A stretch of 64,000 nt of DNA from Populus alba (GCF_005239225.2 NC_133291.1:15523654-15587653), one strand, 5' to 3'; positions 47,826 to 60,468 are shown, counted from the stretch's first letter. Notes: generated by a model not told the origin, from the letters alone. Translations and numbers: made by a program.

Positions 47826-49985
47826 TTTTTGACTCATTTTTTTGATAAAATTTTTGAAAAATACAAAAATAGTGAAAAGTAACGAAAATCCAAAAAAATA
47901 CATTTTTAATATATGTGCATCGTTTTTAGCATTTTCAGCATCGTCTCAAAAGAATTTAAATTTTTAATGGTTTTTAGAACGCGTTGGACTTTTAACGTAT
48001 TATTTTTGAAATCAATGATTTTTCTCATTTGAGTCGATGTTGATAAGAAAAATTCAAAAAAATAAGAAAAATCAAATTTACAAAAAAAAAAAAACAAACA
48101 GATGTTAAGGGACCAAGTTTGAGACCTAGCAACATTTTTTTCATATAAATAAGAGTTTCCAACACATAAACAAGGAGTAATTTTGAGAAAGAAAAATTTA
48201 GACAACCACAAAAATAAAAATCCTCAACCTAAATTTTCTCTCTCGGCCAAGAGGTGGCGCCCCTTTTCTTTTGGATTTTTGACCTTGTTCCCCTGCACCA
48301 GAACTAGCCAAAGCCACCGCCCCCCTCTCCCTTTGGTCTTCTCTCCTAGACAAAACCAAACCCGAGCCCTTCCATTTCCCTCGTCAACACAAGCTTCCCC
48401 GCACTTCCTCCTTTTCCCTAGATTTGTCCATCTTCTCCTCTCACATCCCCCTTCTCAACCCCACACACCACCTCCCAGCCTCTCTTCCCAGGCACCTCAC
48501 TTTTCTCTTCCAGTCGCCACCCTCACCCTCTCCTTTCTCGGTTGATCCCTCATTTCCTTTTTCCTATAAACTAATAACACACCAAAACAACCCTCACACA
48601 CGACCTCCTCTCCCATTCAGCCTACCCACGACCATCACTAACTTCCCCCCTAATAAATCCACAACCTTACAACCTCCCTACACACAGACCTTCCTCTTTT
48701 CTCGCTAACCTTTAGTACCAGCATCTACTCTTTAGTCGGCCTCCAAGCCATAGCCGCCACATCTTTTTCTCCCTCTCTAGATCTCCCTCATCCGTTTCTT
48801 CTCACTATCCGCCTCCCATTTCCATCTTCCCCGTTCCCTGCAGCTCGCCAAGATCTTGGAGTAGACTCTTTAGCAGTAGCCCACGTATAACAGCGCCCTC
48901 AAATTCAACCCTATTTCCACTGGAACCGACTATTAGGCAACAGTTCTTTCTCCTCCATCTTCGTCGGCCAGACTTTGCCAGAAACTCGGTTGCCAGCAAC
49001 CCTTTGGCCTTATCGCAGGCCACCTGAAACAGAGAAAGGCAGACAAAAAGAACAAAAACAGATCTGAAGAAGGAGAAATGAGAGAAGCAAATGAAAAGGA
49101 AAAAGTAAAGTACAATCAACTATTGTGTGTTTTTTGTTGATGCAGATGATGTAGTTCCTCACCATCGTCAGGGAAAGGAAGAAGAGAGAAAGGCCTTCCC
49201 GATCCACCAGTTTTCTTGCCTTCACTAGCGACGGCGCGTGAACCCACACGTTGCCAGTGCCTGCTGCACGTGGAGCAGACGCGCCGCCATTGTTTATATT
49301 GTCTTTGAAGCTTCACAACACTGTTCTTGTGGCTGCACTATTCCTGATTCTATTTTAGGGCATTTTTTGTAAATTTAAATTGTTTAATGTGTTGTTTAGA
49401 TTAATAATTACGTTGAGTATTTTGCAATATGTAGTCTTGGTGTGGGTAAAATATATTAAAAAAGTGATGTGTTTATATTTTTTTTATGTATTTTTTTAAT
49501 TATAACAATTAAAAAGACAGAAAAGTTATCATTAAAGATAAAAAAAATTAAATGTTTTAATTTGCATTGAATTTAGTTCATATTTCAAAAACTATCAAAA
49601 AAATATTTTTTCTTTTGGTATTCGGGATTATAATCTTATACGTAAGATGTATATTTTATACTAAATAGAAAAGTTAGTTTTGTTTTTATTAATGCTAGAG
49701 CAATTAGGTTTTTTTTATACCTAATAAGATAAGGATTTTATTACTGAGAAGAACTCGTTTTTTTCTTTTTAAGAAATCATTAGCAAGACAACTTTCAAAA
49801 CCTTTGAAATTACATCAAGTTACGAAGTAGCTTATCTCAGGTAGGGTGCGCTAGGAGTGCTAATACCTTTTCTAATCACAACTAGTCGCTTACCTGTGAA
49901 TCTCTGACAAGACTAGTACTAGTAACCTTGAACCAAATACTAGGTGGTGACTTCTAAGAATCAACAAGCAATAACGGAAATTGCC
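47826..49985 (+). mobile_element. LTR-like region of a Tat-type gypsy element (left)
   Basis: A long A-rich U3-like part is followed by a TATA box (TATAAATA, 48144-48151) and a C-rich, T-rich transcribed part (48230-49000), the usual make-up of Tat-lineage LTRs. It leads to ATGACGACTTCATTTGGG at about 50017, similar to the primer region of the second copy at 52034. The exact ends were not found. Confidence 0.45.
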
Positions 49986-50690
49986 AACGACGCTGCGCGA
50001 GGGACATGCGACAGAATGACGACTTCATTTGGGAAGGTATTGTTTTTTACAATATTAGACTAAGCTTTGTGTATTTGATATGTTTAAGTGTTTTGTTTTA
50101 TTTTTTTAATGTTTTTCCATGCATTTTATAGAATTGTCACATGAATCACATGTATTTATTTTTGAAAGCACACACAAGCTTCTAAGTTAAGTCGGGAATT
50201 AACGATCTGTCCTGTGATTATTGGTTAAGGTTCAGATGCGTAAAACACCTAACTCATATCCGAGTACCTACTTGGTAAATATGGGTATACGTGCCTTAAT
50301 CATTTCTCGTAATGCCCCTATACTATTTTTACGAAGATTGTTAGTGGGCAGATATGAGACCCTGTTGAGACAAGGTAAAAAACTTACCCATGTTCACATA
50401 ATGAATATAACTTGTCCTTAGGTTGTATGTGCTATTGTTATTTGCATCAGGGCAAACCCTTCTTGAAGCATTTTGAACTCAAGACTTGTGGGTAACACAA
50501 TGGTTGTCACTTGGAAAATTTTCATTTTAGAGTTTAAGAAAGAATTAAGATTTTTGTTTTATCATATAAGAGTTATGATCATGTCACTCCTCAAAGGACG
50601 AGTTCATCATGTAGATTACATACTCATACATTTGTCATGCATGCACCGGGTTGATGCGTCATTTGGCATTGGTCTTCCTTGATTTTGATT
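49986..50690 (+). mobile_element. Leader remnant of the left Tat-like element
   Basis: Comparable in layout to 52020-52420: a primer-like start, ...GTAAAACACC(T)AACT phrases at 50238 and 52217, and AACTTGTCC/AACCTAGAAC ends. No gag can be read after it; it runs into the next LTR-like stretch. Confidence 0.42.
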
Positions 50691-51229
50691 TTGCTTGAGA
50701 ATGTTGCCCGGGTGGCTACTTTTTAGGTACCTAATTAAAGGATTTAATTAAGTGCAAGTACTTAATTATACTTTAAATGGGTCAAATTAATTTTATTTAG
50801 AGCTTAATTAGTGAAAAATTAAGCCTGGAAGTCTAATTTGGGATTAGTTGAGATGATTGAAATTTTAAGAGATCTAATTTTTTTTTTTCAAGTTTTGGAG
50901 TCAATTAGGGGTTAAATCACTATAATTCGCAGCCAAGGACTATTTTGCAAGAGGTGGAAAACTATGGGGCTCAATTGACAAAACCGAGGGTGAAATTGAA
51001 GTTTAATTGTCAATTAAGGGTTAAATTGCATAAATCCGAGATCAAGGATCAAATTGTATAAGGCGCGTAAATTTAGGGTTGAAGTTCTGCAAGGATCAAA
51101 TTGAATAAGGCGCGTAAATTTAGGGTTGAAGTTGAAGTTCTGCAAGGATCTAATTGCATTAAATCAAAGTTTAGGGGTTAATTAGGGTTCAATTGAAATC
51201 AATTGAAATCAATTGAAAGTTAGAGAACT

Positions 51230-51261
<32 letters not shown>

Positions 51262-52020
51262 GGACTAGATGAAGTGTCGCCAGGCATTGTTCATTGTCAT
51301 CCCGATTTTGCTCGAGAATTCTGCTCGGGTGACTACTTTTTAGATATATTTAATGCTTTATTTCTCCATCAAATCTAACAAAACGTGCACACAAATGGTC
51401 CCATGTAGTTTCTTTACATCCCTAACTGAACATTTCAGTCTGAATGATGATGAGACGATGCCGACACCAACCTAAACAAGCCAACTCGGGCAGCTTTGTT
51501 CTGCAGATTGAATAACTCATGATGCACACTTTGAGCCAACAATTGGGATCCTTCCTAACCGAATTGAGGGTTCAAAATTTTTTCCTATGTAGACAAGATT
51601 ACCCTCTTCGATCCTCTATAAATAGGAGTGGATTTCATGCCTTGGAAGAGAAAATTGAATGCAAAGTTGGCCAAAAACCAGCCTTCCCTGCTCATTTCTT
51701 CTGTAACCGGTCCTTTCTCCTCTCTTCGTCGTGGCCTTCAGGCACCACCACTCTCATCACCTATCTTCTCACCATCATCTCCACCTCAAGTAGCCATCAA
51801 ACCATCTCACGTAGTGGTTGCACCACCTCTCTCCCTTCATTGTGAAACTCTTCTTCTTTACCATTGCCATAGACCTAAGCAGCAACAACAATAACCACCT
51901 CGCCCAGAAGCTATTGTCCTTCCCAACAGCAGCCATTCCAACAATTCCAACCATGAGATTCCCCTCTCCTTTGCAAGCCTCTGTTTCTTCTCCTTTTAGC
52001 AGTAACTAGATGGGCTCGCA
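50655..52020 (+). mobile_element. LTR-like region of a Tat-type gypsy element (right)
   Basis: Contains a TATA box (TATAAATA, 51617-51624) followed by a C-rich transcribed part. Tandem phrases occur at 51045-51150 (AAGGCGCGTAAATTTAGGGT twice) and a direct repeat of GCATT...TTTTGCT(T/C)GAGAAT links 50663-50726 with 51285-51345. The primer-like site at 52035 follows. Borders are approximate. Confidence 0.5.
51617..51624 (+). promoter_or_regulatory. TATA box of the right Tat-like LTR
   Basis: CCTCTATAAATAGGAGTGG is a strong plant core-promoter match about 400 bases before the primer site. Confidence 0.55.
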
Positions 52021-52034
52021 CTCTCGTGACAGGA

Positions 52035-52052
52035 TGGTGACTCCACTTGGGA
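52035..52052 (+). promoter_or_regulatory. Possible primer binding site of the Tat-like element
   Basis: TGGTGACTCCACTTGGGA resembles the TGGCGACTCC-type primer sites of Tat/Ogre elements. Established by memory of the lineage only. Confidence 0.45.
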
Positions 52053-52420
52053 CACTTTGTCTGGTCAGACAAAGCTTTGATTGTTTGCCTTTTTGTTGGT
52101 CTTTAATTTTAGCTCGTATTTTTTATTGCTTTAGCATGCATTTTGCAAATAAAACTCAATTTTAGGTTAAATGGGGAGTGGCGACTTGTCTCATGACTTT
52201 CAGTTGAGGTTTAAATTCGTAAAACATCCAACTATAAGCCAAGTGTTTACTCGGTGATGGCAGTGACACAGTGCCCCAACCATCCCTTGTAAACCTCCAT
52301 ACTGCCTTCACAAAAGGTAGTTACCGGGTAGTTCATATACCTTTTGAGACTAGTTAGAAAACATATCCCTCATATAACCTAGAACTTATTTAAACTTTGT
52401 AGGATTTTTGAGTTAAGACC

Positions 52421-55005
52421 ATGACTTCCATTACCTTTTTGGAATACGGTAAAAGATCTGAGATGATGCAATTAGTCGAAGGGGATTGTTTAAGAACCAA
52501 GGTAGAAGAATTACCGCACATAACTAAAGTGCATTGCTCCATATACAGTATAAAGAAGTTGGCCCCAATTCTAAATTTATCAAATATACCGGAACTCAAT
52601 GCCTTGTTACCCATATCAAATCTTATTGCAATAAAATGGCAGAAGTGATGCACAATGAGAAGCTACTGATGTACTTCTTCCAAGACAGCTTGAGTGGAGC
52701 AGCATTGAGCTAGTATATGAGGTTAGATAATACCAGGATTCATACCTGGAAGGATCTCGTAGACACTTTCATCTAGCAATACAAATACAACATGGATATT
52801 GCTCCAGATATAACTAGTTTGTCTAATTTGGAGAAAGGAGACAGAGTATAAGGGAGTATGTCCAGAGATGGAGAGATTTGGCAGCACATGTACATCCCCC
52901 ACTCCTAGAAAAGAAAATGGTTGCTCTATTAGCTAACATGCTAAAAGCGCTATACTACGAACACGTGATGGGTAGTTCGGCTTAACAATTCACGGATGCA
53001 TTGCAGTAGCAGAGCGAATAAAGTAAGGAGTTAAGAGTGAGAGAATCTCTGCACCCATGGAAAAAAAGGTTTCAAAGTAAAAAAGAAGGAGATTGATCAT
53101 GTTGAAAGTAGCTATAAAAGCAAGAAAGGCCAATTCTAAAGATATAACACTCCATCCCTTTCATCCCAAATTGCTAACACCAATTTCAACTTCCTAATCG
53201 TAGCTAGAAAACCTGAACCCCAAAACCACCAAGTAAAAAACCAAGCTGCAAGTTTCTCAAAAAAGAACTATCAAAGAACCCAAGAACAATTGCCTCCATT
53301 GTTGTTACCGCTGAAGCTACTAAGTATCGGACAAGAAGCCCCCATACCTTTGGCACCCTACAACCGCCTTACCCTAGCTGGTATAAGCCAAATCTTGCAT
53401 GTGAATACCATGCCGGTGTAGCTGGACATAACATCGATACTTATAACGCTTTCAAGAGAGAGCTTCTATAATTGATCAAAGCAGGATGGATAACTTTTGA
53501 AGATGCCTCTAATGTGAATGTGAACCCTCTACCTAATCATGCTTCAAGTAGTGGGTTTGTAAACATGTTAGAAATAGAATACTAAAAAATCTTGAAGGTG
53601 CCAATGGATAGGATCTATCAAATGATGGTAGATGCAAGGTACAAAGAGGGTAGCGAGAAGTGTTGTGAGTATCATAATATAGAAGGCCATCATAATATAA
53701 AAGGCCATGTGATTAGCTAGTGTGAGGGTTTTCATAAAAAAAGTACTACAAATGATGAGTCGTGGATTGCTATGAATTGAGAAAGCAATAGGTGAGGTGG
53801 TGTCCATGATGGAAGCACCAAATAAAGAGGTGTGTCGAGTACAATTCGTTACAGGAAAGCCACCCAAATTGGTCTTATCCAAACCAGTAGTGGCACATAA
53901 AGGGAGTTACAATGCCTTGCCTTATGATTATGGGTGTTCCTTTAAAAGCACCCAGCAACCCCCAATTTTTCAAGCAGAAATTGAAGGATTAACCCATATT
54001 GGCATATATTTCACTCCAGAAGAATTGTAAAAACAGAGAAAAGCTAAGGGTAAAGAGGGGGTTGATGCAACCGAGGAAATAAACAAACCTGTCACAGAAG
54101 AGGAAACCAATGAATTCTTGAAGCTGATGAAACACAGTAAATATAATGTTGTTGAACATCTCAAGAAAACTCCAGCAAGAATAGCACTGTTGTCTTTGAT
54201 TCTAAGCTCGGAGCCACTTAGGAAGGCTTTACAGAAAGTATTGAATGAGGCATACGTTCCTCAAGACATCAATTAAGAAGCCATGAAACATTTAGTGGGA
54301 AGAATCCAAGCCTTGAATTACATTTGCTTCATTGAAGATGAATTGGGTCCCGATTGTACTAGGCATAACAAGTCACTATACATTACAGTGCGATGTAAGG
54401 ATATTCTAATCGGAAAGGTACTCAATAATGGTTTTGCATTGAACGTCCTACCAAGGCATATGTTGAAAGAAATGCTATCAATCAATCACATATGAAACCT
54501 AGCACATTGATGGCGAGAGCATATAATGGTTCGCTAAGAAAGATAATTGGGATCCTAGAAGAGGAGCTATATGTGGGACCACATATGTTCTTGGTAACTT
54601 GTCAAAGCTAAAGAGACAATTTCCATGATAAAAAATGTAGCCATACCCTTCATTGAAGCAGAAGATTTTAGAGATGGTAATATTCATGCATTTGAAATTG
54701 TGAATACGGAATGGGTTCCTGAAGGTGCAGTGCTGGGAAAGCCTAGAATCCTTTGAGTGGCAAAAATGGCTGCGAAATGCTTTCTGAAGAATAGGGCTCC
54801 TTTCCAATGTAATAAGAAGACTGGATCAATCAAGCTAAAGAGTGCGGATCAAAGGTTTGGGCTTGGATATAAGCCCAAGAAAGATGATTACAAACTGGAT
54901 GTCCAGATAAGAAAGGAGGCAAGAATGGCAAGGATTGAAGGAAGAGAGTCAGAAGAAGAGGAATTTGTTATCCCACCGCTCCAAGTATCTTTCCTAAGGG
55001 CTGCA
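52421..55005 (+). pseudogene. Tat-like gypsy gag and pre-RT region, degraded
   Basis: Gag traces: EKLLMYFFQDSLSGAALS at about 52655-52710 and DNTRIHTWKDLVDTFI near 52728-52775 are typical of this gag family. RNA-binding Cys/His remnants (CEYHAGVAGHNIDTY near 53402; CCEYHNIEGHH near 53661) follow. 53797-54027 is an open stretch. 54757-55008 is an open 83-codon segment with the G-patch-like RFGLGYKPKKDDYK and ARIEGRESEEE that precedes reverse transcriptase in Tat-type polyproteins. Many stops lie between. At 54597-54600 the protease block is cut out (see findings). Solo LTR copy D interrupts at 55006. Confidence 0.78.
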
Positions 55006-56426
55006 TGATTAGTACTTAAAAATGCATGTTTATCAAGGTTTTATATCATCATTTTGCACTTGAAGTATCAATAACTCCTTAACTAAAGCATGTTTTATAA
55101 TAACAAGTTTGATACTATAAGATACCTTAATTTATGGTAAATGCTCAAATTAAATGCAGGCCTATCACATAAATAAAAGGATTGATTGATGAGTTTAAGT
55201 ATTGAAAGTGAAAGGACAAAGAGATGGCCAAACTTAGAAAAGAGATGCCGGTGCAGTCCAAACCGGAACATTGCTCGGTAATTGGATCATATCTGGAGCT
55301 CTAGATCTCGGATTTAGGTCCATTTTATATGGATGGAAAGGTAAGACAAAGGCCTACAACTTTCATGAGGAGCCTAAGATTTAAAAAGGCCGTTTTGAAG
55401 TCCAAACTGAAGGAACAACGAAGAAGTCCGATGTTGTCCTGCAGCCCAGACACTATTTAGTGTTCAGCCTATATCTTGAGTTCTAGAAGTCCAAATGACC
55501 TCATCTTTTTTTTTTGTTGGAAATCTGAGACAATTTCCTAGAACATTCCTAAGGATTCTGGGCAAATTATGATGTTAGAAATGACGTCTTGTTCAGACAA
55601 GAAGATAAGGATTGTCACCAAGTCAAGATGTGGCCACCCACTCATCAATTAATTAACAAATCAATAGTTCCAAATTTTGGCCTATAAAAGGAGGCACTTA
55701 CCATGTATTGAGGCATCTTGGTTTCCAGATCAAGATCATGCTCTTGCTTTCTCTCTTTGTATTGCTTATGTTTTGCTTTCATTAATATCAAGTTTATGCA
55801 CTTCATTTCCTTTCCTTTACTTAGTTAACTTCTTTCTCATTTATGTTCTTATCTTTGTTCATCTATGTTTCTTTCTTTCATTATGTTTAGCTAAGTTAAT
55901 TATGTCAAGATGAAAAGGGTACACTAATTGGTGTAAGAATAAGTATAATATAAACTTAACATGGACCTTAACGTTGGATACTAACATTTTATATTTGTTA
56001 TCTTGTTCACTTTTAATACTTTGCTTGTTAAATGGTTAATCTAGATTTATGTTGTATAACACTTGGTACAACAAATACTTGGTACTTTCATAGCCCATAC
56101 TGTATGGTATAACCGACACCTGAGCTATGAAAGGAACTTGATTTGTTGTTAACATAAGTTATAATCATGAATGCTTGCCAACATTTACAAGTATTAGCTT
56201 TTATTCGAATAAAATAACTAATGTAATCATGTTAACAATTTATAATCTGATTGGAACCTCCTTTATGTGTGGTTTCCAATTGAGTAATAAGAGTTTATAT
56301 TATACTTGTTTGAAGTACCATTAGTGGATCCTCTAACCTTGACATTTGTTTTTATCGTTGTTTAATCCTTACATTAATCTTTCATCTCAAGTTCTCATTA
56401 ATTTCTTCATCTTCTTCTTCTTCTTC

Positions 56427-56487
<61 letters not shown>

Positions 56488-56608
56488 TGCATTCTGTTTA
56501 TATTATATAATATATCTCTTTAATCTTTTCATAAACTCAGTATATAGGCTGGAAACCTGTGACCCGATCTTTTAGATCATTCTCAGGTATAAACAACGCC
56601 ACGTACTG

Positions 56609-56652
<44 letters not shown>

Positions 56653-56819
56653 TACTAGTACTACTATTGTTATTATTATCGTTATTATTGTTATTGTTGC
56701 GTTGTTATTTATAATTTATACAATTAACTTCTATGTGGTTCGACCCCGGTCTTGCCGGGTTATTTATTACTTCGACACTCCTGCACTTGGGAGAAGACAT
56801 CAAGCTTTTGGTCATGTCA
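55006..56819 (+). mobile_element. Solo LTR, common family, copy D
   Basis: TGATTAG...GTCATGTCA unit with perfect duplication CTGCA at 55001-55005 and 56820-56824. It contains the longest (ATT)n tract of the family (about 56430-56487). It closely matches copy B. It sits inside the degraded Tat-like element. Confidence 0.9.
56430..56487 (+). repeat. (ATT)n microsatellite inside copy D
   Basis: About 19 ATT units following a (CTT)n run at 56407-56426. A second tract, (ATT)n then (ACT)/(GTT) variants, is at 56610-56700. Confidence 0.9.
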
Positions 56820-56824
56820 CTGCA

Positions 56825-57320
56825 TAAGTGATTAGATCCGGCATAGTAGATCTCCACATCAGTACCCTGGAGAGCCAAGAAGAAAAACATATAAAGGAAG
56901 CAGATCTAAAAGCGAAGGATGAAGTTCTACCACAACTTTCCATTCACACCACTGATGAACCCACTACAAGATTTTTCATGAGAAGATTGGCTGAAGGAGG
57001 TGTACCAGAATTGAAAGATGGAGATTGCTCCTGTTGTTTTTAAAAAGTAATTGCTCTTGTTTGATCATGTTCGGATTTGTTTTGCTTTGTTTTGACTTGT
57101 GCTGATCTTGTCGGTAATTTAGTTCATGATACCGAAATATTTTCTATGTTAACCGAGCGCTTTTGTTTTAATGAGATCATGCATTTTCTTGTGGAGCTAT
57201 ATGTAGGGCCACTGATGTTCCTGGTAACATTACAAGTAATGGACATTCACCCATCTTACAACGTATTATTAGGGAGGTTATGGATTCATGTAGTTGGAGC
57301 GGTGACTTCTTCACTACACT
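56825..57320 (+). pseudogene. Tat-like pre-RT and protease-like fragment
   Basis: 56828-57040 is open with DLHISTLESQEEKHIKEAD and ends FFMRRLAEGGVPELKDGDCS. 57190-57320 reads ELYVGPLMFLVTLQVMDIHP, then SYNVLLGRLWIHVVGAVTSS, a conserved block after the protease of this lineage. It continues the element that copy D interrupts but is partly a second copy of DNA already seen at 54561-54815. Confidence 0.68.
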
Positions 57321-57569
57321 AGTGTTCAAAGTATATCATGAATGGAATGTTGATAACTTGTTAAAGCTGAAGAGACAGTTTCCATGATAAAAAATATAGC
57401 CATACCCTTCATTGAAGCGAAAGATTGTAGAGATGGTAATATTCATGCATTTGAAATTGTGAATACGGAATGAGTTCCTGAAGGTGTAGTGTTGGGAAAG
57501 CCTAAAATCCCTGAAACGGCAAAAATGGCTGTGAAATGCTTTCTAAAGAATAAAGCTCCTTTCAACAAG

Positions 57570-58400
57570 GCTACTATTTGAATGTACCAACAATATGGTC
57601 GAGGATGAAGCCTGCATCATTGGCCTGGAAGCTGCTTTAGAACTTAAAGCCAAGAAGCTTGAGGTCTTCGGGGATTCCTTACCAATCATCTGCAAAGTCA
57701 AAGGTGAGTGGCAAACCAAGGATGAGAAATTGAAGCTATATTAAAATTATCTCTCGAGGTAGCCAATGAATTTGAAAAGATCAAATTCACCCATATAAGT
57801 AGAGATAAGAATCAATATGTTGATATCTTGGCAACCTTAGCTTCAATGACACAAGTCAATACTAGAAACAAGATCCAGCCAATAGATATCAAAGTTAGAG
57901 AAGCTTTCAAGCCCATTGTTGCTTAATTGAAGAATCTCCAGATGGGAAACCATGTTATAATGACATCAATAAGTTTCTCCAACATAGAGAATACCTTTAA
58001 GGGATTTCCAAGATAGATGAAGAGACTTTGAGGAGAATGACCATTAATTTTACTTAGATGGAGAAAGTTTATATAAAAGGTCATTTGATGGGATTCTACT
58101 CGGGTGTTTGAATGAAAATGAGATTGAACAAGCATTAAAAGAAGTTCATAAGGGGATTTGTGCTACACATGCTAATGGGCATACACTAGCAAAGCATATA
58201 CAAAGGTCGGGATATTTTTGGTTAACCATGGAGAGAGATTGTATAGACTATGTTAGAAAATGCGATAAGTGTCAGATATATAGTGATAGAATAAATGTGC
58301 CTCCAAAACCTTTATTCAATATGATCTTACCTTGGTCTTTTGATATGTTGGGTTTGAATGTTATAGGGCCAATCAACCCCAAAGTGAGCAAGAGGCATAG
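57570..58400 (+). pseudogene. RNase H and integrase zinc-finger relic
   Basis: RNase H trace at 57590-57740 (NMVEDEACIIGLEAALELKA then LEVFGDSLPIICKVKGEWQ). Integrase H2C2 finger at about 58140-58275 (VHKGICATHANGHTLAKHI ... CDKCQIY). It continues to PWSFDMLGLNVIGPINPK at 58332-58385. Reverse transcriptase is missing between 57567 and 57590. Stops occur at 57739 and later. At 58401 a solo LTR interrupts the frame. Confidence 0.75.
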
Positions 58401-59344
58401 TGATACGGTCCAGCCCTGTGATACGACCCAAGTAAGGTCAGATTCAGATTTTGGCGTAAAAAGCGCAACAGTCCAGGTTTACGGCAACAGTCATAATTCT
58501 CAATCCGACCGTTGGATCGGGCTAATATTTTATGTGGACTCTCCAGACATATCTTACTACCTTGGGTTAAAATTACAGGTCAATCGGAGTTCGGTAAGGC
58601 ACCCCAATACTGGTCAACAGAGGCTGTACGGATTTTGTTATTTACTTCCATTTGACTTGTGGACTTCCTATTTGATTAGGATTCTTTTCCTCCAAGGATG
58701 TGGGAGTTGGTTTTGGGAATTTCGTAGTTCCACAAGGATCTTTAATGAGTTGCAATATAATCTCCTAGTGTGTCAAGGATTCATTAATGTTTCAGAATCC
58801 TTTTCTTATAAGGATTCCTTATTCATCCTAGCTACACAAGGAAAGAAGAGCTGGTGGTATTTAATGATAAGTTACTTATTTTTATTATTTTCTTTCATGT
58901 TTGGGCTTAATTAATAGTTTGTTTTCAACTAGGATCCAAGGCTTGTTTGGATCAGGTTATGGGCTTTTTAGTTTAGGGTTTTGGGCCAGTTTTGAGTGGA
59001 CCTCATATAAGTCCACATACGAGGTCCATTAGGGTTAATTTTTCAAGCACTATTTAAACTCATGTAAGCCACAATTTCGGCAGCTTTGATGATTATTATT
59101 CTGAATTTTTTAGTTTTAACGTGTGAGAGTGATTCTTGCATTCTTCAGTTCTTGAACGAACTGAATCTGACTTATCGAAGATTAACTGGTTTCGTGGCGT
59201 CATTATACTCATTCCAATAGTGTTGGTGCCTTGGGGCAGGTTTCCATTGTGTCGCACTCATATCAGACCTATTTCAGCTTTCCGGGATCAGATCTCAATC
59301 TTGATTGTGGGTTGCGTGACCACGTGATCACGAGGTTCGCATCA
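58401..59344 (+). mobile_element. Solo LTR of the 34-kb element family
   Basis: TGATACGG...GTTCGCATCA, 944 bp, with perfect duplication CATAG at 58396-58400 and 59345-59349. Close match to 34116-35040. It is inserted in the integrase between the D1 region and FILVAIDYLTKWVEA. Confidence 0.92.
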
Positions 59345-60035
59345 CATAGATTTATTCTGGTGGCCATCGACTACTTAACCAAATGGGTGGAAGCCAATTC
59401 TTATGCCCATGTAATGTAAAAAGTAGTCAAGAGATTCATTGAAAAGGATTTGGTAGTCGTTATAGTTTGCCAGCAAGATTAGTAACTAATAGCGCTCAGA
59501 ATTTCGATGGGAAGCTGATTGACAAAATATGCACCAAATGAAAGATTAAACACCTCAATTCTTCTCCTTATAGATCGAAGATGAATGGGGCAGTCGAAGT
59601 AGCTAATAAGAATCTCAAGAAGATCATCCAAAAAATGGTGGTCACTTATAAGGATTGGCATGAGATGCTCCTATACGCATTTTATGTGTACTGTACCATA
59701 GTTAGAACTTCAACAAATGCAACCCCATATTCTTTAGTATATGGAATGGAGGCCGTTATGCCTTTAGAAGTAGAAATCTCATCACTGCGGATCCTGAAGG
59801 ATGCAAAACTGGACGAATCAGAATGGGCAAGGTAAAGATTTGAGCAACTAAATTTGATTGATAAAAGAAGACTAGTAGTTATTTGCCATCATGAGTTATA
59901 CAAAGCAGGATAACAAAGGCTTACAACAAGGTCAAACCAAGGGTGTTTAAGGAGGGGGGTTTGGTGTTGAAGAAGATCTCACTAGCATCAGGAGAAGATC
60001 AAAGTAAGTCGACACCAAACTACGAAGGGCCATAT
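59345..60035 (+). pseudogene. Integrase core and C-terminal relic
   Basis: RFILVAIDYLTKWVEANSYA at 59350-59410, then NSAQNFDG near 59490, MNGAVEVANKNLKKIIQKM near 59581, and NATPYSLVYGMEAVMPLEVE near 59719-59780. This is the DDE integrase of the Tat-like element after the solo LTR. The NGxxExxNK glutamate region is still recognisable, but stops at 59417 and 59833 and frameshifts break the gene. Confidence 0.8.
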
Positions 60036-60434
60036 GTGGTGAAAAAGGTATTTTTTTAGAGGGCCTTAATTTTGACTAATATGGATGGAAAATGATCTAC
60101 CTAGACCTGTAAAACTCAGATGTTGTAAAGAAGTATTATGCCTGATGTATTTACCTTTATCAATCAATAAAATTGTGGCCAAGATTTCTTTAGTGTGTTT
60201 CTCCTAAAAAACTATGCATGATCTCATGTTTTCACAAAGGATTTTTAGAAAAAATCGAAGTTCTAATAAAAAAATCAAATTGGTGCTTGTTCTAACAAAC
60301 AAGTTCTGAAAATCTAAATGATATCCTAACACCTATAAAACCTGAAAAGCAACCTAAATGGCATGAAATGACTTCAAAGATGAGTTTTGGCTGCATGAAT
60401 AATGAGAAACCACTTTGCATATTTGCATGAGAGA
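60036..60434. other. Post-integrase non-coding DNA
   Basis: Probably the 3' non-coding part of the Tat-like element; no coding text. It ends at an (ATA)n tract (60435-60464) where the next LTR fragment begins. Confidence 0.4.

Positions 60435-60468
<34 letters not shown>

Noticed and set aside
48183..48708. 94-120 codon Pro/Ser-rich frames
   Set aside because: They arise from the C-rich transcribed part of a Tat-like LTR; no conserved domain.
58108..58914. 268-codon frame as one protein
   Set aside because: Only the first part is integrase; after 58401 it runs into a solo LTR, so the fusion is an insertion artefact.
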